11,138 nt of DNA from Actinosomnolentus pattersoniae (SeqCode). GTDB lineage: Bacteria > Actinomycetota > UBA4738. The DNA lies in contig JACDCJ010000045.1 of the NCBI GenBank assembly GCA_013817655.1, forward strand, positions 1 through 11,138, read 5' to 3'. Positions 1 to 6,249 of this stretch are shown here, piece by piece. Positions within the stretch are counted from its first letter, which is position 1; each line of letters opens with the position of its first letter. A model generated the notes under the pieces. The model worked only from the letters and a program-made list of their open reading frames with translations. It was not told the origin of the DNA and made no database searches. The translations under genes were made by a program, and so were the position numbers.

Positions 1-2
1 CC

Positions 3-719
3 GCGGCCGCAGCGGCGGCCGACCACTACATCCTGGCGCTCAAGAGGATCCGGGAATCTCCGCACATCGACTGCAACACCTCCGTGAAGTTGACGCAGCT
101 GGGCCTGGATGTATCTCTCGACCTGTGCCTGGAGAACCTCGAGCGAGTTCTCGAGGTCGCGGCCGAGACGAGCCCTCCGACGCTCGTGATGATCGACATG
201 GAGGCGCGTGAGTACGTCGATCGGACGCTGGAGGTCTATCTCGGGCTTCGCGAGCGGTACGAGAATGTCGGGGTCTGTCTGCAGGCCTACCTGTACCGGA
301 CGGCCGATGACGCGCGGAGCATCGCGGGCCCCCGGGCCATCGTGCGGATGGCGAAGGGCGCCTACCTGGAGCCACCGGAGGTGGCCTTTCGCCGGCGTAG
401 TGACGTTCGGAGGAACTACGCACGGGTGGCGGCGACCTTGCTCATGTCGGGGTCGGTTGTTCACTTCGCGACGCATGACCCATCGCTGATCCAGGGCGCC
501 CGGGAGTTCGTCGAGGCTCGGGGCATCCCCCAGGAACGGTACGAGTTCCAGATGCTCTACGGGATTCGCCGGGACCTGCAGACGACGATGGCGGGGCGGG
601 GCGAGCCTGTGCGTGAGTACGTTCCCTATGGAACGCAGTGGTATCCGTACCTCACGCGTAGGCTCGCCGAGCGCCCGGCGAACGTCTGGTTCTTCGTCTC
701 GAACGCCCTCCGCCGGTGA
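3..719 (+). CDS. Proline dehydrogenase, FAD-dependent, monofunctional (5' end outside window)
   Basis: Oxidises L-proline to 1-pyrroline-5-carboxylate (P5C), passing electrons through FAD to the respiratory chain. The frame is open from the window edge, so the start lies upstream; 238 residues are visible and monofunctional family members are about 300. Visible family motifs are KLTQLGL (87-107), the YRTADD segment near 294-311, KGAY (354-365, lysine and FAD region), HFATHDP (462-482) and the C-terminal substrate-binding RRLAERP (657-677). It ends right after that motif, so there is no PutA-type P5C dehydrogenase domain. The GTG at 84 is inside the KLTQLGL helix and is not a plausible start. 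The stop overlaps the proC start by GTGA, implying translational coupling. Family assignment is secure; the natural electron acceptor is unknown. Confidence 0.93.
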   Translation, partial: AAAAAADHYILALKRIRESPHIDCNTSVKLTQLGLDVSLDLCLENLERVLEVAAETSPPTLVMIDMEAREYVDRTLEVYLGLRERYENVGVCLQAYLYRTADDARSIAGPRAIVRMAKGAYLEPPEVAFRRRSDVRRNYARVAATLLMSGSVVHFATHDPSLIQGAREFVEARGIPQERYEFQMLYGIRRDLQTTMAGRGEPVREYVPYGTQWYPYLTRRLAERPANVWFFVSNALRR

Positions 720-1591
720 ACGCCGCTCCAGCGGACAGTCGAGCTGGTCTGCCAGAGCGCCGGGTCGCGTTTCTGGGAGGGGGGCGCATGGGGGAGGCCC
801 TCGTCTCCGGACTTCTGCGTTCGGGCGGGCGGGGGCGGGAGGAGATCATGATTACGTGCCGGCGGGAGGAGCGCGCGCGGGAGCTGGCCGGCAGGCTGAA
901 CACGATCACCACGCTTTCGAACGCCGACGCGGTGGCCTGGGCGGGGACGCTCGTTCTCACCGTCAAGCCCCAGGACATGGAGGTGCTGCTGCAACAGATC
1001 TCCTCGGCGCTCACCGCCGACCACCTCCTGGTGAGCCTCGCCGCCGGCATTCGCACGTCCTTCATCGAGCGGTTCGCGCCTCCCGGGACCCCCGTGGTGC
1101 GCGTCATGTCCAACGTGCCCGTTCTCGTTGACGAGGCGATGTCGGTGATCAGCCCGGGCACCGCAGCCGGGGACGACCACCTCGCCGTGGCCGAGGATCT
1201 GCTGCGCTCGGTCGGCCGGGTGATTCGTCTAGCCGAGAAGCACCAGGACGCCGTGACGGCAACGAGCGGATCCGGGCCCGCGTATTTCTTTCTGCTGGCC
1301 GAAGCGATGATCGAGGCCTGCATCCTGCTGGGGCTGTCGCGGGACGTCGCCACCGAGCTCATCATTCAAACCATGCTGGGATCGGCCAAGATGCTTCGTG
1401 ACACCGGGCGCCACCCGGTCGAGCTTCGCGAGATGGTGACGTCGCCGGGCGGGACGACCATCATGGCTATCCGCCACCTGGAGCAGGCGGGCGTTCGGGC
1501 CGCGTTCCTGAACGCCATCGACGCTGCCTGTCAGCGCAGTGCCGAGCTCGCGCTCGGGCACGAACCGGAAGAGCACAGATCGGGACCGTAG
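716..1591 (+). CDS. proC: Pyrroline-5-carboxylate reductase
   Basis: Reduces P5C to L-proline with NAD(P)H, the last step of proline synthesis, in the cytoplasm. The 291-residue protein has the N-terminal Rossmann loop GGGRMGEAL (residues 21-29), an RR pair after the second strand (49-50) suited to NADPH phosphate, VKPQDM (83-88), and the C-terminal dimerisation/active-site segments SGSGPAYFF (184-192) and MVTSPGGTT (240-248). The usual MPNTP motif reads MSNVP (131-135), a mild variant. Start is GTG at 716 overlapping the upstream stop; about 14 extra residues precede the Rossmann strand, so a slightly later start is possible. The pairing with proline dehydrogenase puts opposing reactions of a proline/P5C cycle under one transcript. 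Length and motifs fit an intact enzyme. Confidence 0.95.
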   Translation: MNAAPADSRAGLPERRVAFLGGGRMGEALVSGLLRSGGRGREEIMITCRREERARELAGRLNTITTLSNADAVAWAGTLVLTVKPQDMEVLLQQISSALTADHLLVSLAAGIRTSFIERFAPPGTPVVRVMSNVPVLVDEAMSVISPGTAAGDDHLAVAEDLLRSVGRVIRLAEKHQDAVTATSGSGPAYFFLLAEAMIEACILLGLSRDVATELIIQTMLGSAKMLRDTGRHPVELREMVTSPGGTTIMAIRHLEQAGVRAAFLNAIDAACQRSAELALGHEPEEHRSGP

Positions 1592-1594
1592 TCG

Positions 1595-1603
1595 AGGAGG
1601 AGG
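1595..1603 (+). promoter_or_regulatory. Ribosome binding site of the small basic protein
   Basis: AGGAGGAGG lies five bases upstream of GTG 1609 and directly abuts the alternative ATG at 1604, which favours the GTG frame. This site is the main evidence that the 40-residue frame is translated. Confidence 0.7.
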
Positions 1604-1608
1604 ATGAC

Positions 1609-1731
1609 GTGGGCAGAGGGGATCGCAACAAGATCAGGTGGGCACACGACCGGGAGAGGAAGAAGAAGGATCGCGACGCCCGGCAGGCGAAAGAGCGTGC
1701 GGGCGATCGGAAGGCGGCGGGTAAGCGGTAG
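1609..1731 (+). CDS. Small, highly basic 40-residue protein downstream of proC
   Basis: Forty residues from GTG at 1609 to TAG at 1731; I do not recognise a named family. It begins GRGDRNKIRW and continues with a nearly uninterrupted run of Arg, Lys, Asp and Glu, with only one Ile, one Trp and no Cys, so it should be helical or disordered and is a likely RNA or ribosome binder (inference). The start is set by an excellent Shine-Dalgarno, AGGAGGAGG at 1595-1603, five bases before GTG. Mycobacteria also carry a tiny basic protein after proC (the AURKAIP1/COX24-type ribosomal protein bS22); this sequence lacks that protein's KKRRKRM-type motif, so it is at most a positional analogue. It lies 17 bases after proC and 53 before hmgA. 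A competing ATG at 1604 opens a 55-residue Arg/Gly-rich frame but sits directly on the Shine-Dalgarno. Confidence 0.72.
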   Translation: MGRGDRNKIRWAHDRERKKKDRDARQAKERAGDRKAAGKR

Positions 1732-1784
1732 CCGGACACGCTTCCGAGGAGGAGTCCCTGCGAACGACTAAAAGGAGCGCCAGC

Positions 1785-2906
1785 ATGTTCCCGCTGTCGA
1801 AGGGTCGGGTGAGCAGGCAGGCCCACGTCGGGCTACCCGATGGGACGTTCGAGGAAGAGCACGGCCGCGAGGCGTTCGACGGACGAGCCTCGCACCTCTA
1901 CCGCGCACATCCTCCAACGGCGTGGATCCGGATCGAGGGCGACCTGCGGCCCCGCGCATATGACCTGAACGGCCTGAAGCCAGGAGACATGAGCGACGCC
2001 GCGGGGGAGTGGGAGCGGATTCTGTGGAACGAGGACCTGGCGATATACGTGTCACGACGCGTGGAGTCCATGCCCTTCTACCTGCGGGATGCCGACGGCG
2101 ATCTCTGCTACTTCGTCCATCGTGGGAAGGGCGTGCTGGAGACAGACTACGGACCACTGCGATTCTCGACCGGAGACTTCCTGGTGGTGCCGAAGGGAAC
2201 GACTCACCGCCTCGTGATCGATGGTGACGACGGCTTCTTCTACGTGATCGAGGGACGCGGCGAGTACCGCCTGCCCGACAAGGGGATCCTGGGCCGGCAC
2301 GCGCTCTTCGATCCAGGCGTGCTGGAGACGCCCGAGCCCGACCCGCACGACGAGTCGGGCGAGTTCGAGGTGCGGGTGAAGCGGGACAACGAGTACACGG
2401 TGCTCACCTATCCGTTCCACCCGCTGGACGTGGTTGGCTGGCAGGGCGACTTGTGTCCGATGCGCTTGAACGTCAGCGATTTCCGACCCGTGGTGTCGCC
2501 GCGATATCACCTTCCGCCATCGGTCCACATAACGTTCGACTCCGATGGGTTCGAGATCGGGACCTTCGCTCCACGGCCGACGGAGACCGGCGACCCCACG
2601 GCGCTCCGGGTGCCGTTCTTCCACTCGAACATCGACAAGGACGAGGTGCTCTTCTATCACCGGGGGCAGTTCTTCTCCCGGGCGGGGATCGGTGAGGCGT
2701 TCATCACGCATCATCCCCAGGGGCTCCACCACGGGCCGCAGGCGGCTGCCATCGAAGCCTCGAAGACGAAGGAGTTCGCCGACGAGTACGCCATCATGGT
2801 CGAAGCCGACAGGCCGTTCCGGCGGGACGATGGCCTCACGGCCGTCGAGGTGGAAGGGTACGCGGTCTCGTGGGCGAGGGGGCTCGGGCTTCTCCCTCCG
2901 GAGTGA
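1785..2906 (+). CDS. hmgA: Homogentisate 1,2-dioxygenase family, ligands intact
   Basis: Probable non-heme Fe(II) enzyme opening the homogentisate ring to maleylacetoacetate in tyrosine/phenylalanine breakdown. The 373-residue bicupin protein has HPPTAWIRIEGDLRPR (residues 42-57), the family core VVGWQGDLCP (217-226), the region around YHLPPSVHITF (241-251), then HSNIDKDEVLFYHRG (280-294) and HHPQGLHHGP (309-318). By comparison with human HGD (H335, E341, H371) the metal ligands are H280, E287 and H316; the His-Glu spacing is one residue longer, as I recall for bacterial homologues. Start ATG 1785 follows AAGGAG at 1772-1777 with seven bases spacing. It is shorter than Pseudomonas HmgA (about 430). 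A related ring-cleaving substrate is possible. A fumarylacetoacetate-hydrolase-fold gene lies nearby on the opposite strand, but no maleylacetoacetate isomerase is in the window. Confidence 0.85.
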   Translation: MFPLSKGRVSRQAHVGLPDGTFEEEHGREAFDGRASHLYRAHPPTAWIRIEGDLRPRAYDLNGLKPGDMSDAAGEWERILWNEDLAIYVSRRVESMPFYLRDADGDLCYFVHRGKGVLETDYGPLRFSTGDFLVVPKGTTHRLVIDGDDGFFYVIEGRGEYRLPDKGILGRHALFDPGVLETPEPDPHDESGEFEVRVKRDNEYTVLTYPFHPLDVVGWQGDLCPMRLNVSDFRPVVSPRYHLPPSVHITFDSDGFEIGTFAPRPTETGDPTALRVPFFHSNIDKDEVLFYHRGQFFSRAGIGEAFITHHPQGLHHGPQAAAIEASKTKEFADEYAIMVEADRPFRRDDGLTAVEVEGYAVSWARGLGLLPPE

Positions 2907-3402
2907 CCCGCCGGGCCGCCGTCGCACCTTCGTCGTCTCCGCCGGCCTCGCCCTGGCGATGGTCGTGGCCCTCCTCGCCGGGTACCTCCGCGATCGCGGA
3001 TGGACCCACGTTGCGTCCCGGCACGTGCTGCGAGAGCGCGCGGTCCTGTACGTGGCGGACCTGGACGTCTTCCTGGTGGAGAACGGATCGGATCCCCTCG
3101 GACTGTCGGCCGAAAGTCCGCACCGCGGCCTTCGCCTTCTCTTCTGCCGCTCCTCCGGCCATTTCCAGGATGCCTCGGGGGGCAGGTTCGATCGCTTCGG
3201 CGTCTACGTGCGGGGGTCGGCTTCCCGAGGCATGGATCGGGTGGAGACGCGGCTGAACGGTGACCTCGTGGACGTGATGCCGACCGTCGTCACGAATGGG
3301 CCCGCGCGGACATCCCGCTCGCCGGTCATGGCTGCCGGTCCCGATTGCGGGGACGATGCGCTCGAGTCCCCGGCCGGGTTCGCAAGCCCACACAGGTCCT
3401 GA
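2830..3402 (+). CDS. Membrane-anchored Rieske-fold protein lacking most [2Fe-2S] ligands
   Basis: 190 residues from ATG 2830, overlapping the end of hmgA by 77 bases; no GTG or TTG lies between, and the next in-frame ATG (2959) would split the membrane helix. An Arg-rich N-terminus leads to RRTFVV (31-36), a twin-arginine-like motif, and a hydrophobic helix at 34-52, typical of Tat-anchored Rieske proteins. The soluble part resembles a Rieske domain: DPLGLSAESPHRG (88-100), then FDRFGVY (120-126) and RGSASRGMD (128-136), comparable with GPAPRxLD-type endings. A Rieske centre needs CxH and CxxH; here the first site reads S96-P-H98 and the second QDASGG (113-118), so only one His remains. It probably cannot bind a cluster. 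Role unknown; electron transfer is unlikely. Its tail overlaps the convergent FAH-fold gene by 77 bases. Confidence 0.68.
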   Translation: MASRPSRWKGTRSRGRGGSGFSLRSDPPGRRRTFVVSAGLALAMVVALLAGYLRDRGWTHVASRHVLRERAVLYVADLDVFLVENGSDPLGLSAESPHRGLRLLFCRSSGHFQDASGGRFDRFGVYVRGSASRGMDRVETRLNGDLVDVMPTVVTNGPARTSRSPVMAAGPDCGDDALESPAGFASPHRS

Positions 3403-4150
3403 GGGTTCCGAGGCCCGCGGCCTCGAGCTCGACGACAGTCCCGGGCCGCACAGTGAATCCGTCGGGGCCCTCCATCCCGGGAAAGGCGGCGATGCCGAGA
3501 GCCTCGCCCGGCCGAAGCTCGCGCCGCCCGGAGATTCGAGCCACCGACTCCAGGATCTCGCCCCGGGTGATGTTGAGGGGCTCGCTCCGGAGATCCCGCC
3601 CGTCCGTACGGAGTTGGACTCGCAGCCCCGAGGGTTCGAAGTCATCGGGGGTGACGACGAGTGGGCCCAACGAGACGGCCAGCAGGCGCGATGTTCCACC
3701 CGCCGAATGGGTCCAGCGGGTCATCATCGTGTATCCGAAGATCAGCCCCTCCGCCGTGTCGAGCGGCGTCCAGGCTCCCGGCCGGCCGATGAGGCAGGCG
3801 ATCTGGGGAAGCATGCGAAGCTCACCGTCGGATAGCCGTTGGTCGAGGGCCTCGTCAGGTCCGAGCACTACGGGTCGATCGACGTGGTGTACCGACGCCA
3901 CGAGAGGGGCGAGGACCCGGGGCCGGGCAACAGAGAACTCTTCGATCACGCCGGGGTGGGCGAGAGCCTCGCGGGCCGCATCGAGGGTGGTGCCCCCGTG
4001 ACGGGCCACGAGCCCCTCCATGGACGCCGGAAAGACGGGGTGGCCGACCGCATCCGGAAGGTCGACCACCGAGGTTTCCACCCACGCGCCGAGGCGGCGC
4101 GCGCCCTCTCGGTCGTAGGTCAGGAGGCGCATGACAGGGACCCGGATCAT
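3326..4150 (-). CDS. Fumarylacetoacetate-hydrolase-fold protein with lost metal ligands
   Basis: 274 residues from ATG at 4150 (ATG at 4132 gives 268 residues beginning MRLLTYDRE, also plausible). The FAH fold is recognisable: an N-terminal strand pair (7-33), IACLIG (117-122), FGYTMMTRW (138-146), SLGPLVVTPDDF (160-171), LNITRGEILESVARIS (192-207), RPGTVVELEAAGLGTL (235-250). Active members bind Mg2+ or Mn2+ through ExE in the E-x-E-[LI]-A-x-x-I-G strand plus an Asp in GYTxxND. Here these positions read L114-P-Q116 and R145, and the lysine normally before the GP motif is absent. A conventional hydrolase is therefore unlikely; a structural, regulatory or re-purposed role is possible. It faces hmgA convergently, whose pathway would use an FAH. 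The fold is fairly sure, the function is not. Confidence 0.75.
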   Translation of the reverse strand: MIRVPVMRLLTYDREGARRLGAWVETSVVDLPDAVGHPVFPASMEGLVARHGGTTLDAAREALAHPGVIEEFSVARPRVLAPLVASVHHVDRPVVLGPDEALDQRLSDGELRMLPQIACLIGRPGAWTPLDTAEGLIFGYTMMTRWTHSAGGTSRLLAVSLGPLVVTPDDFEPSGLRVQLRTDGRDLRSEPLNITRGEILESVARISGRRELRPGEALGIAAFPGMEGPDGFTVRPGTVVELEAAGLGTLRTCVGLRTRPGTRAHRPRNRDRQP

Positions 4151-4198
4151 ACCCCCGGCCTGCCGCGGTTCCTCGCAAGCATGGGAAATTAGGAAGCC

Positions 4199-4915
4199 AT
4201 GTCCGAGGTCCACAGCCGGGAAGCCCCGCCGCCGCCCTCGACATGGGGGTTCCTGGAGGCGGCGCTGGTCTATGTCATCTCCCTCGTCGTTGCGGGGGCG
4301 GTGATCTTCGGGCTGTTCTCGGCCGTGGCCTCGTGTCGCGCCCGGTTCCTTCTGGGGGCCCTGACCGGGCAGGTGGTCCTGGCCTCCGTCGTCCTGCTCT
4401 GGGTTCGATACGTGAAGAGGACGCCGCTGGCTTCCCTGGGCGTTCCACGAAGGCCCCTCCTGGACGTCGCCCTCGGGATGGCGACCGGCCTCGGCCTCTA
4501 CGTCGTGGGGGTGGTCGTTGGGGCCCTGGTGATAGTCCTCGCCACGCTCGTCCTGGGCCACAGGCCCGACCCGCCGGAGCAGGTCGTCTCGTGCGTCCGT
4601 GGCGCCGCGTTGCTCCTGTCGGCTCCCATCATCGTCCTTGGGGCTCCGCTCGCCGAGGAGACCTTCTTCCGGGGCTTCCTCTACCGGGGGCTGCGGCGAC
4701 GGCTGTCCATCTGGCCGGCCGCGATCGTCTCAGCGCTGGTGTTCGGCGTGATCCACTATGCCGAGCCCTCCTACCTGCTGATCATCCCGTCGCTTGCGGC
4801 CGTGGGACTCGGGCTGGCCCTGCTGTACGAGCGCCGTCAAAGCCTCCTGGCCGCCATCGCCGCCCACGCATCGTTCAACCTGGTCGGGTTCCTCCTGATC
4901 GTGCTCACTCGGTGA
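4199..4915 (+). CDS. CPBP family intramembrane glutamic-type protease (Abi/Rce1-like)
   Basis: Multi-pass membrane protein of 238 residues with hydrophobic segments at about 18-41, 50-71, 87-119, 135-151, 172-187, 194-210 and 214-236. It carries the CPBP catalytic motifs in order: EExxxR as EETFFR (153-158), FGVIH (182-186) and HASFN (223-227), where the paired Glu, the His residues and Asn form the active site in the Rce1 family. All key residues are present, so it should be active. Family members are linked to prenyl-protein processing, bacteriocin self-immunity and regulated proteolysis; the substrate cannot be predicted here. ATG 4199 follows GGAAG (4192-4196) at a short spacing. It diverges from the FAH-fold gene across 48 bases, where I see no convincing promoter boxes. 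Confidence 0.9.
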   Translation: MSEVHSREAPPPPSTWGFLEAALVYVISLVVAGAVIFGLFSAVASCRARFLLGALTGQVVLASVVLLWVRYVKRTPLASLGVPRRPLLDVALGMATGLGLYVVGVVVGALVIVLATLVLGHRPDPPEQVVSCVRGAALLLSAPIIVLGAPLAEETFFRGFLYRGLRRRLSIWPAAIVSALVFGVIHYAEPSYLLIIPSLAAVGLGLALLYERRQSLLAAIAAHASFNLVGFLLIVLTR

Positions 4916-5022
4916 CCGTTCCTCCCGCCGCCTCGCCGGCGCTTCTCGATTGCCGGCTCATCCATGGAACGTGCGAGGAGGGGAAGGCGTCTGACAGATA
5001 GACCGGCTCAGCGGTGGAGGAC
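4916..5022. other. Short intergenic stretch before the frameshifted secreted gene
   Basis: 107 bases without a gene. It contains GCCGGC twice (4935-4940 and 4952-4957), able to form a six-pair hairpin with an 11-base loop, but no T-run follows. No clear promoter is seen. Its last bases hold the GGTGGAGG ribosome binding site for the next gene. Confidence 0.4.
5013..5020 (+). promoter_or_regulatory. Ribosome binding site fixing the start of the frameshifted gene
   Basis: GGTGGAGG lies two bases before ATG 5023 and five before ATG 5026, which are in one frame (the signal-peptide frame). The GTG at 5037 that opens the downstream frame has no such site. This is the main reason to join the two frames into one gene. 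Confidence 0.65.
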
Positions 5023-5435
5023 ATGATGGCGCGTAGGTGGATGGTGACTTCCCTTTTCCTCTTGGGGGGGCCGTGTGCGCGACCCCAACACCCGCTCCGG
5101 AGAAGGTTAGCGGCGAGTTCTCGTACCGCATGACCTACACGTCGACATGCGGCGAAAACAGCTGGGTGACGTCGGGACCAGTCACGGTTGAAGTGACCGA
5201 TGGAATTGCCGAGGTGGTGGCAGGCCCGGAACCAACACGGGTGGCGACGGTGAGCCGGCTGCTGGAGCTCATCGACGAGGCGACGCAAGGTGATGCAGAT
5301 CGGGTGAACGTGGATTACGGGGACCTCGGGCAGCCGATGCGGGTAGAGATCGATTGGTCAACCGACGCAACCGATGACGAGCTCTGCATCGACGTGGCCC
5401 GATTTCGAGGTTCTGGACTGATGGGGCCCCGATGA
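5023..5435 (+). CDS. Secreted DUF6174-like protein, frameshifted at a seven-G run
   Basis: Translation should begin at ATG 5023 or 5026 after a strong ribosome site and gives MARRWMVTSLFLLGG, a signal-peptide beginning, but this frame ends at 5131-5133 after 36 residues. The protein body is in another frame, 5037-5435: CATPTPAPEKVSGEF, then a compact domain with YRMTYTSTCG, VTVEVTDGIAEVV, TVSRLLELIDEA, VNVDYGDLGQPMRVEIDW and DDELCIDVARF. Its layout (Tyr/Cys start, V-x-V-x-DG, YD-x-x-G-x-P, DDE) resembles DUF6174. One extra G at 5064-5070, or a -1 slip there, joins the frames into about 137 residues with a VCA|TPTP signal-peptidase-like site. It may be a sequencing error, a real mutation or recoding. 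The stop overlaps the next start by ATGA. Function unknown. Confidence 0.62.
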
Positions 5436-6067
5436 ACGCTCCGAGACTCGCCAGCCGGCTCAGCCCGGGGTTCATCGCTGCGGGGCTCGTCGCTCTGGTC
5501 GCGGCCCTGCTCCTCGCCTGGCTCTTCCCTCTGAAGAACGCGCGCACTCTGGGAACGCATTTCTTCGATGCACCTGTCTACGCTTCGTTCGAAGCGCTGG
5601 CCGCCGCCTCGGATGCTGTTGTCGTCGGCACCGTCGGGGGTGTAACCGCCCGGGAAGTGGACTACGGAACTGACAACCCTGCGGAGCAAGGCTGGAACGG
5701 AATTCCGGTTGCGTTCTACGAAGTGGATGTCACCGAGGTTCTGGTGGGACAGGCACAGCCGACGATCATCGTGGGCGGCCCCGATGGTGAGCAACTCGTC
5801 TCCGATTCGGCGACCCCAATGCGGGCCGGTGAAAGGGTCCTGCTCTTCTTGCGCGAGCAGACGACCGAGGATGCACCCGGGATCTCGTCGTACGACTTCT
5901 TCTACACGCCGATCAGCCTCGACAACGGAGTATTCGACCTGTTAGCCGGGGAAGCCGTACAGCCACGAATGCCAGAAGTCTTTGCGGAAACGGCCGCGGG
6001 CGCTGAGGTGGGGGATGCTCCGACGTTCAAATTGAGTGAAATCCGTGCTCGGGTCAGCGGCGGCTGA
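5432..6067 (+). CDS. Membrane-anchored extracytoplasmic protein of unknown function
   Basis: 211 residues, translationally coupled to the preceding gene by an ATGA overlap. A single hydrophobic helix at about 13-33, preceded by Arg residues and followed by K35, predicts an N-terminal anchor or uncleaved signal with the rest outside. The exported part begins with ASFEALAAASDAVVVGTVGG (51-70) and has VAFYEVDVTEVLVGQ (93-107), IIVGGPDG (112-119) and RAGERVLLFLRE (131-142). This beta-rich pattern, in which a protein states that something is 'at risk' then gives a V-x-V-x-x-V-L-x-G strand and an E-R-x-L-L-F-L strand, is common in uncharacterised exported proteins of actinobacteria and Firmicutes. 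There are no cysteines and no visible catalytic motif. No named family is claimed. Hand-checked lines here are less GC-rich than the metabolic genes. Confidence 0.82.
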   Translation: MNAPRLASRLSPGFIAAGLVALVAALLLAWLFPLKNARTLGTHFFDAPVYASFEALAAASDAVVVGTVGGVTAREVDYGTDNPAEQGWNGIPVAFYEVDVTEVLVGQAQPTIIVGGPDGEQLVSDSATPMRAGERVLLFLREQTTEDAPGISSYDFFYTPISLDNGVFDLLAGEAVQPRMPEVFAETAAGAEVGDAPTFKLSEIRARVSGG

Positions 6068-6249
6068 CCAGGAACATACGCGGGAACCGATCCAGGGCGT
6101 CACCTGATCGCGCTTCCGCCTCAATCACTCGGAAAGGGATCATGGTTGTGGGGAGTTCCGGTCCTGGATGGCCTCTTCGGCTGCATGGTTCGAGAGCCGT
6201 CCTGTTAGGTTCACGAGGCCACCATCGTGGCGGGAAGAAGGAGGACGAT
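6068..6249. other. 182-base leader before the SCP2 operon
   Basis: No supported gene here: the frame that is open back to 6142 gives a low-complexity Gly/Arg/His extension unlike the downstream domain. The region should hold the operon's promoter, but I cannot identify a convincing -35/-10 pair. A perfect small hairpin, GCCAC-CATC-GTGGC (6218-6231), sits just upstream of the ribosome binding site. Confidence 0.45.
6239..6244 (+). promoter_or_regulatory. Ribosome binding site deciding the SCP2 gene start
   Basis: AGGAGG lies five bases before GTG 6250. It argues for the GTG start and against the 36-codon upstream extension beginning at 6142; the ATG at 6248 is out of frame. Confidence 0.75.

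Noticed and set aside
1604..1771. 55-codon frame from ATG 1604 (MTWAEG...) as the real small gene
   Set aside because: The ATG directly abuts the Shine-Dalgarno, leaving no spacing, and the product is Arg/Gly-rich in a manner typical of out-of-frame GC-rich DNA. The GTG 1609 frame fits better, though this is not proven.
2052..2927. 291-codon minus-strand frame opposite hmgA
   Set aside because: No start context, no recognisable domain, and it lies fully antisense to a conserved enzyme gene.
4151..4561. N-terminal extension of the FAH-fold frame to 4561
   Set aside because: It runs antisense through the CPBP protease gene and its translation is Gly/Gln/Asp/His low-complexity; the FAH domain starts at 4150 or 4132.
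4199..4915. CPBP protease as part of a phage-defence or bacteriocin system
   Set aside because: No toxin, bacteriocin precursor, phage or other defence gene is nearby; CPBP proteins have many housekeeping contexts.
4935..4957. GCCGGC...GCCGGC hairpin as a terminator of the protease gene
   Set aside because: Stem of six with an 11-base loop and no following T-run; GCCGGC is a common self-complementary word in GC-rich DNA.
6142..6249. 36-residue N-terminal extension of the SCP2 protein
   Set aside because: Low-complexity residues unlike the domain and a strong ribosome site directly before GTG 6250.
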